Positions 36,108 to 45,573 of a stretch of DNA of 64,000 nucleotides are shown here, in pieces. A program made the position numbers and the translations under genes. The notes beneath the pieces were generated by a model. It made no database searches. It was not told where the DNA came from and worked only from the letters and a program-made list of their open reading frames with translations. This DNA comes from Rhodoblastus sp963828185. GTDB lineage: Bacteria; Pseudomonadota; Alphaproteobacteria; Rhizobiales; Beijerinckiaceae. Location of the stretch: positions 248,001 to 312,000 of the forward strand of contig CAWHDV010000019.1 of assembly GCA_963828185.1 (NCBI GenBank), read 5' to 3'. Numbering within the stretch: the stretch's first letter is position 1; each line of letters opens with the position of its first letter.

Positions 36108-36656
36108 ATGCTGAGCAACTGGTTCGCCTTTCTGCCCAATCTGATCAGCCTGGCGCGACTGGCGCTGGTTCCCGTCAGCGTGGACATGATTGCGGCGCAT
36201 CGCTGGCCGGAGGCATTCGCGATTTTTGTCGTCGCCGGGGTCTCCGACGCGCTGGACGGCTGGATCGCCCGCCGTTTCAACCTGCGCTCGGAACTGGGGG
36301 CCTATCTCGACGCCCTCGCCGACAAAGCTCTGCTGATCTGCGATTACATCACACTGGCCATCGTCGGAGTGCTGCCGATGGCGCTCGCCCTGCTGGTGGT
36401 CACGCGCGACCTGATGATCATCGGCGCGGTCGTGCTGGCCTGGCTGCTCGACCGGCCGATGGAAATAAAGCCGCTGTGGATATCCAAGGCCAACACCTTC
36501 GCGCAGATCGGCTTTGTCGCCCTGATTCTCGCCGCGCTCGCCTTCGGCTGGAGGCAAGGCCTGTGGATGTCGCTTGGCGAATGGCTGGTCGCGGCATTGA
36601 CGCTGGGCTCGCTTGCAGCCTATTTCAAGCGCTGGATGGCGCACATGACCATTTGA
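36108..36656 (+). CDS. CDP-alcohol phosphatidyltransferase family protein
   Basis: A 182-residue membrane enzyme with the family signature spread over SDALDGWIARRFNLRSELGAYLDALADK (about 47-74), i.e. D-x2-D-G-x2-A-R-x8-G-x3-D-x3-D. Hydrophobic helices (LISLARLALVPVSVDMI, ICDYITLAIVGVLPMALALLVV) surround it. It transfers a CMP-linked phosphatidyl group to an alcohol such as glycerol 3-phosphate or inositol; the acceptor is not evident. Start ATG 36108 is chosen since the added residues upstream lack family similarity. It precedes the AI-2E gene as in other Rhizobiales. Confidence 0.88.
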   Translation: MLSNWFAFLPNLISLARLALVPVSVDMIAAHRWPEAFAIFVVAGVSDALDGWIARRFNLRSELGAYLDALADKALLICDYITLAIVGVLPMALALLVVTRDLMIIGAVVLAWLLDRPMEIKPLWISKANTFAQIGFVALILAALAFGWRQGLWMSLGEWLVAALTLGSLAAYFKRWMAHMTI

Positions 36657-36818
36657 TTTACTTGCCCCGATCGCGCCGCGATCAGGGCGCCCCTCGCACA
36701 AGCTCCATAGGGCGTCGGAAGACGCCCGTCTATCGATAGGCTATGGTCGCGTTCGCTCCTAGCCAATTCTCTGCGAGGAATTGGCGTTGCAGGCGCCCGA
36801 GAAGGAAGGACGCGGCCA

Positions 36819-37925
36819 ATGCGCATTGAATGGCAGATCGCTTTCTGGCTCTTGATGCTGCTGCTGGTCGGTCTGGGAGTCCATCTCTTCGCCAGTGTGC
36901 TGGCGCCCTTCATCGCCGCCCTGGTCCTTGGCTACGTCCTTGATCCGGTCGCCGGGCGGTTGCAAAAGCTCGGCATGAACCGGTTTGTCGCCACCCTGGT
37001 CATTCTCGCCTTCTTCGTGGCGCTCCTGGTGGTGGTGATCTTCGGCATAGCGCCGATCCTCGGCCGCCAGATCGTCGGCTTCGCCGAAAGCCTTCCAGTC
37101 TACGCGACCAAGCTGCAGGCGCTTGTCTCGGACGAGACGGCGGCGCTGCTGCATAAATACGGCGGCGAATGGCTGTCGAGATTTGGCCTCGACGGCGCCT
37201 CGAGCGCGGACAGCATCCAGAAATCGCTCGGCAATTTCGTCGGCCAGGGCGTGCAATGGTTCGGCAATTTCCTGAAGGGCATCTGGTCGGGCGGCCAGGC
37301 GCTTGTCGGCATCGTGACGCTCACGGTGATCACGCCGGTCGTCACCTTCTACTTGCTGCTGTCCTGGCCGGAAATGGTCAGCGTCATCCGCAGCCTGATT
37401 CCGCCGCGCTATCGCTCCACCGTTTTCGAAATTTCGACCGAAATCGACCGCGCCCTGGCCGGATTTTTACGCGGACAATCGCTGGTCTGCCTGTTCCTCG
37501 GTCTTTGGTACGGCGTCGGCCTGACGCTGGTGGGGTTGAACTTCGGTTTCCTCATCGGCCTGTCGGCGGGCCTGCTGAGCTTCATCCCTTATGTCGGCTC
37601 GCTGACGGCGCTGATCTTCGCCGCCGTCGTCGCCATCGTCCAGGGCTGGCCGCATCTCGGTCTGCTCGGCCTCGCCATGGCGGTGGTGTTCGCGGGGCAA
37701 TTCCTCGAAGGCAATGTGCTGTCGCCGAAACTGGTTGGCGGCTCGGTCGGGCTGCATCCGGTCTGGCTGATCTTCGCGCTGCTCGCCTTCGCCAGCCTGT
37801 TCGGCTTCGCCGGCATGATCCTCGCGGTGCCCCTGGCGGCGGCGGCGGGCGTGCTGATCCGCTTCGCGGCGCGGCGCTACAAGCAGAGCGCCTTGTTCAG
37901 CGGATTGGGGCCGGACGCCGCATGA
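36819..37925 (+). CDS. AI-2E family transporter (PerM-like)
   Basis: A 368-residue polytopic membrane protein with about eight predicted helices: ILLVLVG-type starts (AFWLLMLLLVGLGVHLFASVL), VTLTVITPVVTFYLLLSWPEM, SLVCLFLGLWYGVGLTLVGLNFGFLIGLSAGLLSFIPYVG and PVWLIFALLAFASLFGFAGMILAVPLAA. The IPYVGSLTALI and NVLSPKLVGGSVGLHPV motifs match the AI-2E/PerM family; substrates are uncertain and some members exchange ions. GAAGGAAGGA precedes the start. Its stop overlaps the hdaA start (ATGA). Confidence 0.88.
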   Translation: MRIEWQIAFWLLMLLLVGLGVHLFASVLAPFIAALVLGYVLDPVAGRLQKLGMNRFVATLVILAFFVALLVVVIFGIAPILGRQIVGFAESLPVYATKLQALVSDETAALLHKYGGEWLSRFGLDGASSADSIQKSLGNFVGQGVQWFGNFLKGIWSGGQALVGIVTLTVITPVVTFYLLLSWPEMVSVIRSLIPPRYRSTVFEISTEIDRALAGFLRGQSLVCLFLGLWYGVGLTLVGLNFGFLIGLSAGLLSFIPYVGSLTALIFAAVVAIVQGWPHLGLLGLAMAVVFAGQFLEGNVLSPKLVGGSVGLHPVWLIFALLAFASLFGFAGMILAVPLAAAAGVLIRFAARRYKQSALFSGLGPDAA

Positions 37926-38626
37926 CCGGGCAATTGCCGCTCGACCTGCCGCATCTGCCCGGGTTGGACGAGGAGGATTTTCTCGAGGCGCCGTCGAACG
38001 CTCAGGCGTTGGCGATGATCCGCCTGTGGCCCGACTGGCCGCAAAGGACGTTGCTGCTCACTGGCCCGCATGGCGCGGGCAAGAGCCATCTCGGCGCGAT
38101 TTGGGCGCGCCGCGCCGGGGCGCGCACATTTTTCGCCCGCGACCTGCGTCTCGATGTGTTGCCCGACCTCGCCGGCGAGAAGGCGCTGCTGCTCGAAAAT
38201 ATCGACGAAGAGCCTGCCCGCGAGACGGAAATGTTCCATCTCCTCAATCTCGCGACGGACAGCGGCGCCTTCCTGATGATGACGGCGCGCAAGAGGCCAA
38301 ACCAGCTCCAGTTGGCGACGCCGGACCTGCTGTCGCGCCTGCGCCGGGCGGCCAATGTCACGATAGAGGCTCCCGACGAGGCATTTCTGCGCGCCATACT
38401 GGTGAAGCTCTTCTGCGACCGGCAAATTCGGGTTGACGAGACGGTGATCGACTTTTTGAGCCTCAGGCTGGAGCGTTCGTTCGAAGCGGCGCAGAGCGCC
38501 GTCGCGGCGCTTGATCGCGAGGGATTGGCGCGCGGTCGCGCCATTACCCGCCCGCTGGCGGCGGAACTGCTGAAACTGTCCCCCGATTTTTCCGCCCAGC
38601 CGGATATTCCCGATCTGGACCCATGA
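37922..38626 (+). CDS. hdaA: DnaA regulatory inactivator Hda-like protein
   Basis: A 234-residue AAA+ protein. It starts MTGQLPLDLPH, containing the beta-clamp binding motif QLPLDLP, then a Walker A GPHGAGKSHL (53-62), a DnaA-related core (LLLENIDEEP as Walker B; ATPDLLSRLRRAA) and the sensor-2 region. Hda binds the sliding clamp and stimulates ATP hydrolysis by DnaA to prevent over-initiation. The start overlaps the upstream transporter stop. It sits upstream of ppk-ppx, as in other alphaproteobacteria. Confidence 0.92.
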   Translation: MTGQLPLDLPHLPGLDEEDFLEAPSNAQALAMIRLWPDWPQRTLLLTGPHGAGKSHLGAIWARRAGARTFFARDLRLDVLPDLAGEKALLLENIDEEPARETEMFHLLNLATDSGAFLMMTARKRPNQLQLATPDLLSRLRRAANVTIEAPDEAFLRAILVKLFCDRQIRVDETVIDFLSLRLERSFEAAQSAVAALDREGLARGRAITRPLAAELLKLSPDFSAQPDIPDLDP

Positions 38627-38661
38627 ATTTCCTAGGTGTTCGCGGGGCCTCGCGGCAGAAA

Positions 38662-38679
38662 TTGTCACACGAGTTTCAT
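38662..38679 (+). promoter_or_regulatory. Candidate Pho box upstream of ppk
   Basis: TTGTCAC-ACGA-GTTTCAT: two 7-base half-sites with a 4-base gap, close to the PhoB consensus CTGTCAT-N4-CTGTCAC (6/7 and 5/7). It ends 37 bases before the ppk ATG, a fitting position for control of polyphosphate synthesis. No -10/-35 pair was scored. Similarity is approximate; function inferred. Confidence 0.35.
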
Positions 38680-38716
38680 AAAACCGGCTACAACAATCGA
38701 ACCAGGCGAGGGCCAG

Positions 38717-40957
38717 ATGAGCCAGGGCGATTTGACCGAGGACTGCGAAACCATGACCACGGCCACGGATTCCACCATGACGGCGCAAGAGGAAGCAACT
38801 CAGGCGCCAACCCGGGCCCAGGGCGAAGCCCTGCGCAATTCGCCCAAGCGTTTCATCAATCGCGAGCTGTCCTGGCTGGAGTTCAACCGCCGTGTGCTGC
38901 TGGAGGCTTCCAACGAGGCGCATCCGCTGCTCGAGCGGGTGCGCTTCGTCTCGATTTCCGCCAATAATCTCGACGAATTCTTCATGGTGCGCGTCGCCGG
39001 CCTGCGCGGCCAGTTGCGCACGGGCGTCGAGACGCCGTCGGACGACGGGCTGACCCCCGCCGAACAATTGCCGCTGATCAACGCCCGCGTGGGCGAACTG
39101 GCGCAGGAGCAGATGCGTTGCTGGCGGCAATTGCAGGAAAAGCTCACTGGCGAAGGCATTCATTTCGTCGAGCCGTCCGAATTGAACAAATCGGAAAAAT
39201 TGTGGCTTGACGATCATTTCTTCCTGCATGTCTTTCCGGTGCTGACGCCGTTGGCGGTGGACCCGGCCCATCCCTTTCCGTTCATTCCAAACCTCGGCCT
39301 GACGCTGGCGCTGGACCTCGCGCATGGCGGAACGGGCGCGCGAATGCAGGCCCTCGTGCGCATGCCCACCAAGATCGACCGTTTCATCCGCCTGCCGGAG
39401 GCGCTCGGCGGCGGCGCGCGGCTGGTGCTGCTCGAAGCGCTGATCGTCACCCATATCCAGAAATTGTTCCCCGGCTACGTGGTCAAGGGGCAGGGCTTGT
39501 TCCGCGTCATCCGCGACAGCGATCTCGAAGTCGAGGAAGAGGCGGAAGACCTGGTGCGCCTGTTCGAGACGGCGCTGAAGCGCCGGCGTCGCGGCTCGGT
39601 GATACGGCTCGAGACCGACGCGCACATGCCGGCGGACATGCGCGCCTTCGTCGCCGAGGAACTCGATGTCGAGCATGACGAGATCATCGCGCTCGACGGC
39701 ATGCTGGCGCTGAAGGACCTGTCGGAAGTCGTGGGCCTGCCGCGTCCCGAACTGAAATTCACGCCTTACAATCCACGCTTTCCCGAGCGCGTGCGCGACA
39801 ATGGCGGCGATTGCTTCGTGGCGATCAAGCAGAAGGACCTTGTGGTTCACCACCCTTACGAATCCTTCGACGTGGTGGTGCAGTTCCTGATGCAGGCGGC
39901 GCGCGATCCCAATGTCGTGGCGATCAAGCAGACGCTCTATCGCACCTCTTCCGACAGCCCGATCGTGCGGGCGCTGGTCGAGGCGGCGGAGGCGGGCAAG
40001 TCCGTCACCGCGCTGGTGGAGCTGAAGGCGCGCTTCGACGAGGAGGCCAATATCCGCTGGGCGCGCGATCTCGAGCGCGCCGGCGCGCAGGTCGTGTTCG
40101 GCTTCATCGAACTGAAGACGCACGCAAAATTGTCGCTGGTGGTGCGGCGCGAGGGCGGCGGCCTGACCACCTATTGCCATGTCGGCACCGGCAATTATCA
40201 CCCGATCACCGCGAAAATTTACACCGACGTGTCTCTGTTCACCGCCGACCCGGCGATCGGCCGCGATGTTTCCCGCATTTTCAACTATATCACCGGCTAT
40301 GCCGAGCCGGTGGGGCTGGAGCGCATGTCGGTTTCGCCGATCTCGCTCAAGAAGAAGCTGCTCGACCATATCGCGCAGGAAATCGCCCACGCCAAGGCCG
40401 ATCGTCCGGCGGCGATCTGGGGCAAGTGCAACGCGCTGGTCGATCCAGAAATCATCGACGCGCTTTACGAGGCCAGCGAGGCCGGGGTGCAGATCGATTT
40501 CGTCGTGCGCGGCATCTGCTGCCTGCGCCCGGGCGTGCCGGGCATGTCCGACAATATCCGCGTCAAGTCGATCATCGGCCGCTTCCTCGAACATACGCGC
40601 ATCTATGCTTTCGGCGGCGGCCACGGCCTGCCGCATCCTAAGGCGGCGGTCTATATTTCCTCGGCTGACCTGATGCAGCGCAACCTCGACCGGCGCGTCG
40701 AATCCCTCATGCCGGTCACCAATCCGACCACGCACGAACAGGTGCTCGACCAGATCCTTGTCGCCAATCTGATGGACAACCAGCAATCCTATCGCGTGCT
40801 GCCGGACGGATCGAGCGTGCGCATCGAATGCGGACCCGAGGAAGAGCCGTTCAACGTGCATAAATATTTCATGACCAATCCATCGCTGTCGGGGCGCGGA
40901 AAATCATTGCTCGAATCCAGCCCCAAAACGCTTTTCAAGCGAAACGAGCGGCGCTGA
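38717..40957 (+). CDS. ppk1: Polyphosphate kinase 1
   Basis: Reversibly builds polyphosphate from ATP. The 746-residue protein starts MSQGDLTEDCETMTTATDS and shows FINRELSWLEFNRRVLLEAS, the N-terminal and head domains (SISANNLDEFFMVRVAGLRGQ), TLYRTSSDSPIVRALVEAAEAGK, then HVGTGNYHPITAKIYTDVSLF containing the autophosphorylated His near 490, and SADLMQRNLDRRVESLMPV. The ATG at 38717 follows GAGGGCCAG. It is two bases from ppx. Confidence 0.97.
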   Translation: MSQGDLTEDCETMTTATDSTMTAQEEATQAPTRAQGEALRNSPKRFINRELSWLEFNRRVLLEASNEAHPLLERVRFVSISANNLDEFFMVRVAGLRGQLRTGVETPSDDGLTPAEQLPLINARVGELAQEQMRCWRQLQEKLTGEGIHFVEPSELNKSEKLWLDDHFFLHVFPVLTPLAVDPAHPFPFIPNLGLTLALDLAHGGTGARMQALVRMPTKIDRFIRLPEALGGGARLVLLEALIVTHIQKLFPGYVVKGQGLFRVIRDSDLEVEEEAEDLVRLFETALKRRRRGSVIRLETDAHMPADMRAFVAEELDVEHDEIIALDGMLALKDLSEVVGLPRPELKFTPYNPRFPERVRDNGGDCFVAIKQKDLVVHHPYESFDVVVQFLMQAARDPNVVAIKQTLYRTSSDSPIVRALVEAAEAGKSVTALVELKARFDEEANIRWARDLERAGAQVVFGFIELKTHAKLSLVVRREGGGLTTYCHVGTGNYHPITAKIYTDVSLFTADPAIGRDVSRIFNYITGYAEPVGLERMSVSPISLKKKLLDHIAQEIAHAKADRPAAIWGKCNALVDPEIIDALYEASEAGVQIDFVVRGICCLRPGVPGMSDNIRVKSIIGRFLEHTRIYAFGGGHGLPHPKAAVYISSADLMQRNLDRRVESLMPVTNPTTHEQVLDQILVANLMDNQQSYRVLPDGSSVRIECGPEEEPFNVHKYFMTNPSLSGRGKSLLESSPKTLFKRNERR

Positions 40958-40959
40958 AA

Positions 40960-42462
40960 ATGGTCAAGGGGCAAGGACGGCTGCCGGGCGCGCGGCCGAC
41001 GGCGATTGTCGATATCGGCTCCAATTCGGTTCGGCTCGTCGCCTATGAAGGGCTGACCCGCGCGCCGACGCCGATCTTCAACGAAAAGGCGCTATGCGGC
41101 CTCGGCAAGGGCGTGGCGACGACCGGCCGACTGGCCGACGATGGCATGGCGAAGGCTTTCGAGGCCCTGCGCCGGTTCAAGAAGCTTTGCGAATTCATGC
41201 AGATCGAGGACGTGCGTCCGGTGGCCACAGCCGCCGCGCGCGACGCCGCCAACGGCCCGCAATTTCTCGCGGCGGCGGAAAAGGCGATCGGCCGGCCGAT
41301 CGAACTGATCACCGGGGGGCGCGAGGCGCAGCTCTCGGCCATGGGGGTGATATCGACCATTCACGGCGCCGACGGCGTGGTCGGCGATCTCGGCGGCGGC
41401 TCGCTCGAGTTGATCGACGTCAAGGGCGAACGTGTCGGTGAAGGGGTTTCTCTCAAACTCGGCTCGCTGGCCTTGATGGACGCCTCCGAACGCTCGCCGA
41501 AAAACGCCGTGCGCATCGCCCGGCAGGCGCTGGCCGACGCCGGCCCGCTCGATTTTCTGCGCGGCCGCACTTTCTACGCCGTCGGCGGCGCCTGGCGCTC
41601 GCTGGCGAAATTGCACATGCGGCAGCGCAACTATCCGCTCGACGTGATGCACGGCTATGTCATCCCGGCGCGCGACGCGGCCGAATTCGCTTCCCTTGTC
41701 GAACGCGTCGATACGGAATCGCTCGTCGCTGTCGGCGCCATTTCGCAGCAACGTCGCCCGACGCTGGCCTATGGCGCGGTTGTGCTGGAGGAGATCATCC
41801 GGCGTGGCAGGCCGGGCAAGGTGGTGATCTCCATCGGCGGCCTGCGCGAAGGCCTGCTCTACGACCAGTTGAGCGCGGAAATGCGCGGGCGCGATCCGCT
41901 GCTGGAGGCGGCGCGCGAGTACAATCTGTTGCGCTCGCGTTCGCCGGTGCATGGCGAGGACCTGATCCGCTGGAGCGACGTCTTCATGGCGTCGAGCCAT
42001 CTCGACGAGACGGCGGAAGAGCAGCGCCTGCGCCATGCGGCGTGCCTGTTCGGCGACATCGGCTGGCGCACCTCGCCGGACTATCGTTCCGACCTGGCGC
42101 TCAACCTGCTCGCCAATACGCCGATCGTCGGCGTCGATCACCCCGGCCGCGCCTTCCTTGGCATGGCGGTGGCCTATCGCCATCTCGGCATGGACGAGGA
42201 CGTCAATGCGCAGATCCGCAGCCTGGCGACGCCGCGCCTGATGGACCGTGCGCGCATCCTCGGCGCGGTGCAGCGCGTCGCCTACATCATTTCCGCCTCC
42301 ATACCGGGCGTGCTGCCGCGCGTAAAACTGGTGTGCGTGAAGGGCAAGGTCGTGCTGACGCTGCCGCCCGACCTTGCCGATCTCGCGGGCGAGCGTCTGA
42401 ACGGCAGGATGAAGCAACTGGCGCGGCTGATCGGCCGCACGCCGTCCATCCTCATCGAATGA
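40960..42462 (+). CDS. ppx: Exopolyphosphatase/Ppx-GppA family
   Basis: A 500-residue actin-like ATPase-fold enzyme: TAIVDIGSNSVRLVAYEG (phosphate-1), VATAAARDAANG, and the phosphate-2 region VVGDLGGGSLELIDV near 140, with YAVGGAWRSLAKLH. Family members hydrolyse terminal phosphate of polyphosphate or pppGpp; the location next to ppk1 favours polyphosphate. A C-terminal HD-like or helical domain follows. Its stop overlaps the EamA gene start (ATGA). Confidence 0.94.
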   Translation: MVKGQGRLPGARPTAIVDIGSNSVRLVAYEGLTRAPTPIFNEKALCGLGKGVATTGRLADDGMAKAFEALRRFKKLCEFMQIEDVRPVATAAARDAANGPQFLAAAEKAIGRPIELITGGREAQLSAMGVISTIHGADGVVGDLGGGSLELIDVKGERVGEGVSLKLGSLALMDASERSPKNAVRIARQALADAGPLDFLRGRTFYAVGGAWRSLAKLHMRQRNYPLDVMHGYVIPARDAAEFASLVERVDTESLVAVGAISQQRRPTLAYGAVVLEEIIRRGRPGKVVISIGGLREGLLYDQLSAEMRGRDPLLEAAREYNLLRSRSPVHGEDLIRWSDVFMASSHLDETAEEQRLRHAACLFGDIGWRTSPDYRSDLALNLLANTPIVGVDHPGRAFLGMAVAYRHLGMDEDVNAQIRSLATPRLMDRARILGAVQRVAYIISASIPGVLPRVKLVCVKGKVVLTLPPDLADLAGERLNGRMKQLARLIGRTPSILIE

Positions 42463-43346
42463 CCGCGTCGGCATCCGGTCGCGCTGGCGGCCTGCCTCCG
42501 CGCGATCTGGCGCTCGCCGTGCTGATCGCCTTTGTGTGGGGCGTCAGCTTCATCGCCATCAAGGCCGGCGTGGCCGAGGCGCCGCCGCTGTTCCTTACCG
42601 CGCTGCGCTTTTCGCTGGCGGCCTTTCCAGCGGTGTTGTTCATCCCACGGCCGAAGGTGAAATTCCTTGATCTCGCCGGCTATGGCCTGTGCATCGGCGT
42701 CGGCCAGTTTGGCCTGCTGTTCGCTTCGATCGCCTTCGGCATGCCGGCGGGGCTGGCCTCGCTGGTCATCCAGATCCAGGTCCTGTTCACCATCGCGCTG
42801 GCGCATTTCGTGCTGGGGCAGCGCGCGCGGCGCGGTCAGGTTCTCGGCGCGCTGGTCGCGCTTTGCGGCGTGGCGATCATCGGTTTCTTCCGCGGCGGTT
42901 CGACGCCGCTTTTTCCCTTTCTCGCCCTGATCGCCGCCGCCGCCTTCTGGAGCGCCGGCAACATGTTCTCGATCCGCGCCGGACGCACGCATATGCTCGG
43001 CTTCATCGTCTGGTCGAGCCTTTTCGCGCCTTTGCCCCTGCTCGGGCTGTCGCTGCTGCTGGAAGACCACGCCGCCATCGCAAGGGCGCTCCTGCATCCC
43101 ACGCTCGTCGTCTGGGGCGGCGCGGCCTTTCTCGCTTATGGCGCGACCGCGGTCGGCTTCGGCCTGTGGAGCTATCTTCTCAGCCGCCATCCGGCGGCGC
43201 AGGTCACGCCCTTCGCGCTGCTGGTTCCGGTGTTCGGCATGGGCGCGGCGGCGCTGGTCTATCACGAGCCGCTGAGCCATGGCGCGCTGCTTGGCGCCGG
43301 CGTGGTGATGGCGGGGCTGGCCGTCGCGGTGCTATCGAAGCGCTAG
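42459..43346 (+). CDS. EamA/DMT family transporter
   Basis: A 295-residue protein of about ten helices in two EamA repeats: LALAVLIAFVWGVSFIAIKAGVAEAPPLFLTALRFSLAA at the start and LVVWGGAAFLAYGATAVGFGLWSYLLSRHPAAQVTPFALLVPVFGM in the second half. The family exports or takes up small metabolites; substrate unknown. Start codon overlaps the ppx stop, so it is co-translated with ppx. Confidence 0.9.
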   Translation: MTASASGRAGGLPPRDLALAVLIAFVWGVSFIAIKAGVAEAPPLFLTALRFSLAAFPAVLFIPRPKVKFLDLAGYGLCIGVGQFGLLFASIAFGMPAGLASLVIQIQVLFTIALAHFVLGQRARRGQVLGALVALCGVAIIGFFRGGSTPLFPFLALIAAAAFWSAGNMFSIRAGRTHMLGFIVWSSLFAPLPLLGLSLLLEDHAAIARALLHPTLVVWGGAAFLAYGATAVGFGLWSYLLSRHPAAQVTPFALLVPVFGMGAAALVYHEPLSHGALLGAGVVMAGLAVAVLSKR

Positions 43347-43347
43347 C

Positions 43348-44337
43348 TTGCCAGAATCCGCGCCGCCCGCTAGAGAGCGCGCAAAGCCGGGGGTTTTCTT
43401 GAGCGCGCCTTTTCCTGATCTCTCCTCCATCAAAGCCGGCGGCAAGCGCGGCCTTTCGCGCGCGCTGGCCCTGATCGAAACGCATGCGGGAACGGCGGAG
43501 CTGGCGGGGCTGCTGGACGCGGCGATCGCCCAGACCCGCGCCCATGCGGCGGGTCTGACCGGGCCGCCCGGCGTCGGCAAGTCCACCCTCACCAACGCCC
43601 TTCTCCGCGACTGGCGCGCGCGGGGCGAAACGGTGGGGGTGATCGCCGTCGATCCCTCATCGAAGCGCACTGGCGGCGCGCTGCTGGGCGACCGCGCGCG
43701 CATGGCGACGGACCCCGACGACCAGGGCGTCTTCGTCCGCTCGATGGCGGCGCGCGACCGGCTCGGCGGCCTGTCGGACCAGACCATCGCCGCAGCTGCG
43801 TTGATGCGCGCGCTGTTCGATCGCGTGCTGATCGAAAGCGTCGGCATCGGCCAGTCGGAGGCGGACATTTCCTTCGCGGTCGACAGCGTCATCCTCTGCG
43901 TCCAGCCGGGCTCCGGCGACAGTCTGCAATTCATGAAGGCCGGGGTGATGGAATTGCCCGACATCGTCGTCGTGACCAAGGCCGATACGGGCGATGCGGC
44001 GCGCCGCGCCCAGAGCGAGGTTTTGGGCGCGCTGACGCTGTTCGAGCGCGACGACGACTGGCGCGTGCCGGTGATCCTGGCCTCGGCCGCCACCGGCGCC
44101 GGCGTCGCGGACCTGCACAAGGCGCTGGCGGATCATCGCGCCTGGGCGGAGAAGACGGGTGTGCTGGGTCGCCGTCGCGCCGAGCAGCAAAAAGCCTGGG
44201 TCGAGGAGGCGATCCGCGCCCGCTTCGGGACGGAGGGTTTTTCCCGCGCACGAGAGATTGTCGTGAAAGGGGAGGGGCCGTTTGCGCAGGAACAGACGAT
44301 AGCGCAGGAGCTGTCGCGGCGGCTGCGCAGCGATTAG
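43348..44337 (+). CDS. meaB: Methylmalonyl-CoA mutase-associated GTPase MeaB
   Basis: G3E-family P-loop GTPase that protects and loads B12-dependent acyl-CoA mutases. Motifs: GLTGPPGVGKSTLTNALL (P-loop), VIAVDPSSKRTGGALLGDRARM, the switch region VLIESVGIGQSEADI, and VVTKADTGD (guanine specificity, N/TKAD). Length 312-329 depends on start: the TTG at 43348 or the TTG at 43399, preceded by GGGGG, which gives SAPFPDLSSIKAGGKRGL. No mutase gene is in the window. Confidence 0.92.
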   Translation: MPESAPPARERAKPGVFLSAPFPDLSSIKAGGKRGLSRALALIETHAGTAELAGLLDAAIAQTRAHAAGLTGPPGVGKSTLTNALLRDWRARGETVGVIAVDPSSKRTGGALLGDRARMATDPDDQGVFVRSMAARDRLGGLSDQTIAAAALMRALFDRVLIESVGIGQSEADISFAVDSVILCVQPGSGDSLQFMKAGVMELPDIVVVTKADTGDAARRAQSEVLGALTLFERDDDWRVPVILASAATGAGVADLHKALADHRAWAEKTGVLGRRRAEQQKAWVEEAIRARFGTEGFSRAREIVVKGEGPFAQEQTIAQELSRRLRSD

Positions 44338-44347
44338 GGTGGGCCCG

Positions 44348-45233
44348 CTAATCGCCGTTATATTTGAAGAGCAGGGTGATGCCGCCTCCTGTCGGCGGCA
44401 AGGGGAAGGGCGCGGCCGCGCGGATGGCGGCCAGGACAGCGGCGTCCAGGTCGCGCAGCCCACTTGACTTCGTCACTTTCGCGCCGGCGAAAGCGCCGCC
44501 GAAATCGATGGCGAAGGCGACTTCGCCCTGAACATGCCGGCGGCCCGCCGCGACCTTGCGCAAATTCATGTGCGAGGCCACAAGTCCGTAGACCATCGAA
44601 AGATAGGTCGCCTCCGCATTTCCGCCGCCGACGGGCGAGTATCTCAAGGCGGCGGCCAACGCGTCATTGGCCTGGGGTTGCGCCGGTCCGGGCCCAGCTT
44701 GTTGCGCTTTCGTCTGATCTGGCGCGTCGGGCCGAGGTTTTTCGGCGGCCTTGAGCGGCTCGCCTTCGAGGTGATCGTCTTTCGGCCGCTGCGCCGAATT
44801 TTCGGCGGTCGTGGCGGCGACAGTCTTTTCTGCATTGCGCCTGGGTTCGGCGAGTTGCGGCGCGGGCTTTGGCTCTGGCGATTGCGGCGCGTCGGCGCGC
44901 ACTTCCTTCTCGATCTTCTTGTCGCTGGCGCGCGGGGCGTCGGTGGCCTCTTTCTCGTCGAGCGACGGAGGTTTGGCTGGCTGGTGCTTGCTTGGCGGCA
45001 GCCGGGTCCGGCTTTTTTTCAGCGGGTGGCGGTTCGACGATGATTTCGACGGGAATTTCCTCCGCCATTGGCGCGGGGCTCTCCAGGCGGCCGAAGCGGA
45101 CAAGCAGAAAAATCGCCACCACATGCGCAAGCAGGCAAATAAACACGATCAAGGCCAAGCGGCGCGCGGCCTTTGTCCTCTCGGGCGGCGGCGGAGCCAG
45201 CGGGCGTTCTTCAGGCGGCGCGACTAATTTCAT
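44348..45233 (-). CDS. tonB: TonB-like energy transducer, with a one-base frameshift
   Basis: First frame: MKLVAPPEERPLAPPPPERTK, a single N-terminal membrane helix (LALIVFICLLAHVVAIFLLVRFG, about 24-46), then EIPVEIIVEPPPAEKKPDP. Between about 44970 and 45030 the frame shifts; the second frame holds proline/lysine-rich sequence (AKPPSLDEKEATDAP) and a TonB C-terminal domain near the end (EVAFAIDFGGAFAGAKVTKSSGLRDLDAAVLAAIRAAAPFPLPP). One extra base, for instance in the A7 run at 45012-45018 region or in the CCAGCCAGCC stretch, explains the shift and gives 294 residues. It couples inner-membrane proton force to outer-membrane receptors. Convergent with meaB. Confidence 0.85.
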
Positions 45234-45573
45234 GAGTTTGGCGGGTGAGAAACAATCGGGATTGGTCGTTGCCCGTATAGCAGAAACAGACTGAAAACGC
45301 GTTTTCAATGGCGGAAGTCTGCATAGCCCCTGGATTCGCCGATCCATGGGCATAGTCAAGGACGGCCCCGCCCTGACGCGGCTTTCATGCAAATGCAACG
45401 CCAGTCTGCGCCGGCGTTTGCAACTGGTGTTGCGCGATGTCTATCCATCCGCTCGCGACGCGTCCCATTGAGCGCGGGGCGGTGGAAGAGGCCGGATCGA
45501 GGCGATCCTTGTCGGTGATCCTGCGGCGCAATGTAATACAATCTTAGGTAGTTAAACGTAGGCTACGCGCGCT
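45234..45573. other. Intergenic region between divergent tonB and the 45574 gene
   Basis: About 340 bases with no credible gene. It includes an inverted repeat TGCAACGCC (45394-45402) and GGCGTTTGCA (45413-45422) around an 11-base loop, near TGCAAATGCA. It could be a regulator site for tonB or a hairpin; no match to a known box is claimed. Confidence 0.45.

Noticed and set aside
37877..40861. A 994-residue - strand open frame opposite hdaA and ppk1
   Set aside because: Two confirmed genes cover the same DNA on the + strand; the frame is an artefact of codon third-position GC.
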